Shown here: piece by piece, positions 60,945 through 64,000 of the stretch
Position numbering within the stretch: the stretch's first letter is position 1
How the letters are laid out: every line of letters begins with the position of its first letter
From: a virus
IMG/VR virus record: IMGVR_UViG_3300009703_000012
Location: 1 to 64,000 of that record
Strand: one strand, 5' to 3'
DNA: 64,000 bases
Translations under genes and position numbers: made by a program
The notes under the pieces: model-generated
Told to the model about the DNA's origin: nothing
Seen by the model: only the letters and a program-made list of their open reading frames with translations
Database searches by the model: none

Positions 60945-61367
60945 ATGAAGAAGGCTATTGAAAGATTTGAAGATAAAATTTTAAAAACAAATGATTGTTG
61001 GTTCTGGACTGCAAGCAAAACAAAACAGGGATATGGTATGTTTTCATATGATGGACAATCAATTCCTGCTCATAGATTTGCATATATTGCTTATAAGGGA
61101 TCTATTGAACGAAATAAAATAGTTCATCAATCATGCAACAATACATATTGTGTAAAACCAGAACATTTGTATTTAACTACAAAAAGTGAAACGAGAAATA
61201 AATTTTATGAATTGAGAATTAATCCTGAAATGATATTCAATGAATCTATAAGATATTTACAAAAATTAAAAAATTTAAGACCAGATTTAAAACACGATAT
61301 AAACAAATTAATTGATCAAATAAAAGAACCTAAAAATATTCATCGTATTAATGTAGATAATCCGTAG
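60945..61367 (+). CDS. HNH homing endonuclease-like protein
   Basis: A 140-residue HNH_3-type nuclease, the only convincing plus-strand gene. The pattern GYGMFSYDGQSIPAHRFAY leads to KIVHQSCNNTYCVKPEHLYL, which supplies the HNH residues and two structural cysteines, followed by KSETRNK. It is a free-standing gene lying between sheath and terminase, converging on the latter with a 20-nt overlap of coding ends. It is a typical mobile intergenic endonuclease; the likely target is the same gp17-gp18 junction in related phages lacking it. Confidence 0.88.
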   Translation: MKKAIERFEDKILKTNDCWFWTASKTKQGYGMFSYDGQSIPAHRFAYIAYKGSIERNKIVHQSCNNTYCVKPEHLYLTTKSETRNKFYELRINPEMIFNESIRYLQKLKNLRPDLKHDINKLIDQIKEPKNIHRINVDNP

Positions 61368-62991
61368 AATATTTTTTATCTACTACCCATTTTTCACCAC
61401 CCATATTTACTGTTTCTGGTTCATAAGAATCTCTTCCATCATTTATATAACCAAAAGGTATCAATTGTGCTTCTGCTTCTTCTAGTTGTTCTTTAAACAT
61501 TTTTTCACGTAAATCTAAATCTGTAATTTCTGTAAAATATTTTTGATTTACTAACCAACCAAACAAAATTAAAGTTGTCATCAAGTCATCATGATATCCT
61601 TCATCTGCTTCATAACTTGATCCTTTAGCAATATATGTCGTCATTTCAGTAATAGTGTCTAAATCCCAAACAAGTAATTTATCCCCTTCTATCAAATCTT
61701 TACAACTAGAACACCCTTTTCTTTTAACTTCTTTTGTAGTTCTAATTCCTAATTGCGAACCTTTTCCGAATCCGCCCCCTAAAGTTTGACCCGATCTTCC
61801 CATAACACTTGTTTGAAAAATATTAGGATATTCTAAATCGTGATGTAAAATATCTGCTACTTGACCACCAATATCATTTATTTCAACTAAAATATATGCA
61901 GAATTATAATATCTACTCACATTATCAACAACATTTGGTAATAATATAGGAGAAATGTTTTCATCTCTATATTTTGCAACTTGTTCATATGGAAATTGAG
62001 AAACATCTATAATTGAAAATGCAGAATAATCTTGGCCTCTTCCTCTTGCAACATCAACTATACACACATATGAATGTTTAGGATCTGGTTCAACATATAC
62101 ATCTAAACTATCTCTCTTTGAAATAGGTGGTTTATAAGGCATTTGTCTCAATTTAGAAGGAGAAATTAATGTATTTTGTGAACCAATAAAATCACATTCA
62201 TATTCTTGAGCAAATTGCAATTCACTCGTATTTTTTATTGTTTCTTCTTTCCATTTTTGATCTCTTCCAGGTGTTTGAGACCAATGAACTTCAATGGGAA
62301 TATAATTGCTTCTTTTCTCTTCAGCATCGACCCACATCTTATAAAACATGTTCAATCCTTTTGGAGTTGAAACAATAAAAACTTTAGTGGTGACACCAGA
62401 AGAAATTGTAGGATATACAGAAGTGAAAAAATCTTCTGCTAAACTTGGTGGATCAATATGTGCAAACTCATCCATAAAAATAATATTAAAAGACGATCCA
62501 CGAACCGCTGAAGAAGAAGTTGAAGCAGATATAACTTTACTACCATTTTCTAATTCAATATTACCTCTATTCCAAACAACTACGCCTTGTTGCAACCATT
62601 TTGGTAAATGCTCATATGCAGTTTTTAATCTCTGAAGGATCTCTCTTGAAGTAGACCCTTTATTTGCTAATATAGCAATATTAGCTTGTTCATTAAAAAG
62701 AGCAAAATGTAATAAATAAGCAACAATTGTTGTTGATTTTCCAGTTTGTCGAGGCATCTTACAAATAACAAAACGATTATTATGAAATGTTTCAACCATC
62801 TCTTCTTGATAATCATACAAATCAAAAGGCATTAAACCATGATCAACATGAACGATTTTCATATACTGTTTTGCAAAATGTACAGGATCATTAGAGCATC
62901 TAATATATTCTTCTATAGTCTCTTTATCATACTCTACTGGTTGATATGCCCCTTTAAGAAGAGGATTTCCTGCGTAAGTATCTTTAGCCAT
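61348..62991 (-). CDS. 17: Terminase large subunit gp17
   Basis: A 547-residue terminase (T4 has 610). Walker A is PRQTGKST in an RQxGKST context near 94, Walker B is IFMDEFAHI and the coupling motif STPKG follows. The nuclease domain opens with VCIVDVARGRGQDYSAF (first catalytic Asp), has ILVEINDIGG and a late DDLMTTLILF. It packages DNA by headful cleavage. The small subunit gp16 is not seen in the window. Its last 20 nt are shared with the convergent HNH gene. Confidence 0.96.
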   Translation of the reverse strand: MAKDTYAGNPLLKGAYQPVEYDKETIEEYIRCSNDPVHFAKQYMKIVHVDHGLMPFDLYDYQEEMVETFHNNRFVICKMPRQTGKSTTIVAYLLHFALFNEQANIAILANKGSTSREILQRLKTAYEHLPKWLQQGVVVWNRGNIELENGSKVISASTSSSAVRGSSFNIIFMDEFAHIDPPSLAEDFFTSVYPTISSGVTTKVFIVSTPKGLNMFYKMWVDAEEKRSNYIPIEVHWSQTPGRDQKWKEETIKNTSELQFAQEYECDFIGSQNTLISPSKLRQMPYKPPISKRDSLDVYVEPDPKHSYVCIVDVARGRGQDYSAFSIIDVSQFPYEQVAKYRDENISPILLPNVVDNVSRYYNSAYILVEINDIGGQVADILHHDLEYPNIFQTSVMGRSGQTLGGGFGKGSQLGIRTTKEVKRKGCSSCKDLIEGDKLLVWDLDTITEMTTYIAKGSSYEADEGYHDDLMTTLILFGWLVNQKYFTEITDLDLREKMFKEQLEEAEAQLIPFGYINDGRDSYEPETVNMGGEKWVVDKKYSTDYLH

Positions 62992-64000
62992 TATTTTAAC
63001 TCGTAATTTACTAAACCTTGTTTTGCGGTAAAATCTGTAGCGCCTGACATTGATCCTAATATTTTTAATGTAGCAGATTTGGGAGAAACCATTCTTATAT
63101 CAATAATACCTTTTCTCCATTTAGATTTATTTAAATTTGCTTGATAAAAATCTTTACCACCGATTATTTCGTGAACATATTTTCTTGATAACCTATCATT
63201 ATTTAATACACTCGCCACAGAATAATTAAAAAAAGAAGTAATTGTAAAGGGATAATTATTTCTTATTGTTTGTATAACTTGTTCTCTTCCATCGAAAGTT
63301 TTTCTCTTTATAAAATAATCTTCTATTGCTACTATTACATCATCAATTTCTTGATTTTCTTTTGGAGAAAGAGTCTGATTCATTGCGACTTTTCGAATAC
63401 TTTCATAAATAGAATGATTTGTATTTTGTACAATTGATTTTTTTATTTTTAATACTGTTCTTAATCCAACTTCAAATGTTATATTTTTTGAATATTTAAA
63501 TCTACTTGCTCCTACTTGTTCTGATGTATATCCCATATTAGATGCAACTCGACACATTTTTTTAAAAAAACAATCTCTATAACCAGTATAATATTTCATT
63601 CCATAAGGAAGAACATTCGACATAAATGATGCGGCGGAGCCCTTATCATATTTACTCGATATGCTAACAGTAGTTGTATCAAATATCAAACTACTATCAA
63701 CAAGTTTAAATGCAGGATCAGTCGGTATACTAAAAGATTTCAAATTAATTCCAAACATATCAGAAGGAGTACAAGTATCTGATAACTGATTTTTAAATGC
63801 TAATATTCCTATTAAAATCTCACCAAAATAAACACCTAGTTCATCAATATGACTATCATCAATACCATTCAGATCAATTTCAGATAAATCATCTTTATCT
63901 AAATATGTTTTTATTTTTTCTATAAGATAATCATTATTACTAATTTTATTATCTAAACCCCAAACAATACTTTTTTTTAAATCTTCATAAGTATTAAATA
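62991..64000 (-). CDS. Unidentified phage structural/neck-region protein (partial, 5' end beyond the window)
   Basis: The reading frame is open from the right edge of the window to the stop at 62991, so the visible part is about 335 residues; the Met at 63758 is internal, because the frame upstream (NDYLIEKIKTYLDKDD and GVYFGEILIGILAFKN) continues without interruption. The visible part has an SIPTDPAFKLVDSSLIFD segment and a helical charged C-terminal half. It shares a 1-nt overlap with gp17. I do not recognise it; position suggests a neck, head-completion or packaging-associated protein. Confidence 0.6.
   Translation of the reverse strand, partial: FNTYEDLKKSIVWGLDNKISNNDYLIEKIKTYLDKDDLSEIDLNGIDDSHIDELGVYFGEILIGILAFKNQLSDTCTPSDMFGINLKSFSIPTDPAFKLVDSSLIFDTTTVSISSKYDKGSAASFMSNVLPYGMKYYTGYRDCFFKKMCRVASNMGYTSEQVGASRFKYSKNITFEVGLRTVLKIKKSIVQNTNHSIYESIRKVAMNQTLSPKENQEIDDVIVAIEDYFIKRKTFDGREQVIQTIRNNYPFTITSFFNYSVASVLNNDRLSRKYVHEIIGGKDFYQANLNKSKWRKGIIDIRMVSPKSATLKILGSMSGATDFTAKQGLVNYELK

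Overview
This window is about 64 kb of a low-GC, tightly packed T4-like myovirus genome. Almost every gene lies on the minus strand, so transcription runs from high to low coordinates. The evidence is a near-complete set of T4 core genes: large terminase gp17, tail sheath gp18, tail tube gp19, portal gp20, prohead protease gp21, scaffold gp22, major capsid gp23, UvsY, UvsW, late sigma factor gp55, recombination nuclease gp46/gp47, sliding clamp gp45 and clamp loader gp44. TATAAATA boxes stand upstream of several structural genes, as expected for gp55-dependent late promoters. Consensus TTGACA-N17-TATAAT promoters stand upstream of replication and metabolism genes. The CobS/CobT-like pair, the peptide deformylase and the silk/collagen-like fibres are familiar from marine T4-like phages. 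A marine bacterial host is therefore likely, but that is inference.

Layout in the direction of transcription. 64000-56154: a partial unidentified gene, then gp17, an HNH endonuclease gene on the opposite strand, gp18, gp19 and gp20. 56107-46012: two giant repeat fibre proteins with a small protein between them. 45994-25885: a roughly 20-kb accessory block of about 25 co-directional genes, mostly joined by ATGA/GTGA or short overlaps. 25877-20301: small head-region genes, gp21, gp22 and gp23, closed by a clear terminator. 20226-14315: methyltransferases, glycosyltransferase-like genes, a tube-fold protein, UvsY and UvsW. 14208-675: gp55, gp47, gp46, peptide deformylase, a PP-loop synthetase, a cytosine DNA methyltransferase, the CobT/CobS module, a glycosyltransferase, gp45 and gp44. 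665-1: two secreted or membrane proteins, the last cut by the window edge.

The accessory block is the striking part. Its upstream half encodes a protein ending in eleven (N/D)FCPCNC heptads (36 cysteines in the last 87 residues), followed at once by three radical SAM proteins (two with SPASM-like cysteine sets) and several small unknown proteins. This is the arrangement of a ribosomally made, post-translationally modified peptide (RiPP) pathway. Its downstream half encodes an acyl carrier protein, a TauD-like dioxygenase, a short-chain dehydrogenase, a type III polyketide synthase-like thiolase-fold enzyme with an intact Cys-His-Asn triad, an AcpS-type phosphopantetheinyl transferase, a second 2-oxoglutarate oxygenase and seven tandem membrane fatty-acid desaturases. 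Together these look like a phage-borne pathway for a highly unsaturated or oxidised acyl product, possibly joined to the peptide. The block and the fibres sit between gp20 and gp21, which are close neighbours in T4, and downstream of the fibres. It may therefore be expressed late and act on the virion or on the host envelope near release. That functional reading is inference; the gene content and order are read directly from the sequence.
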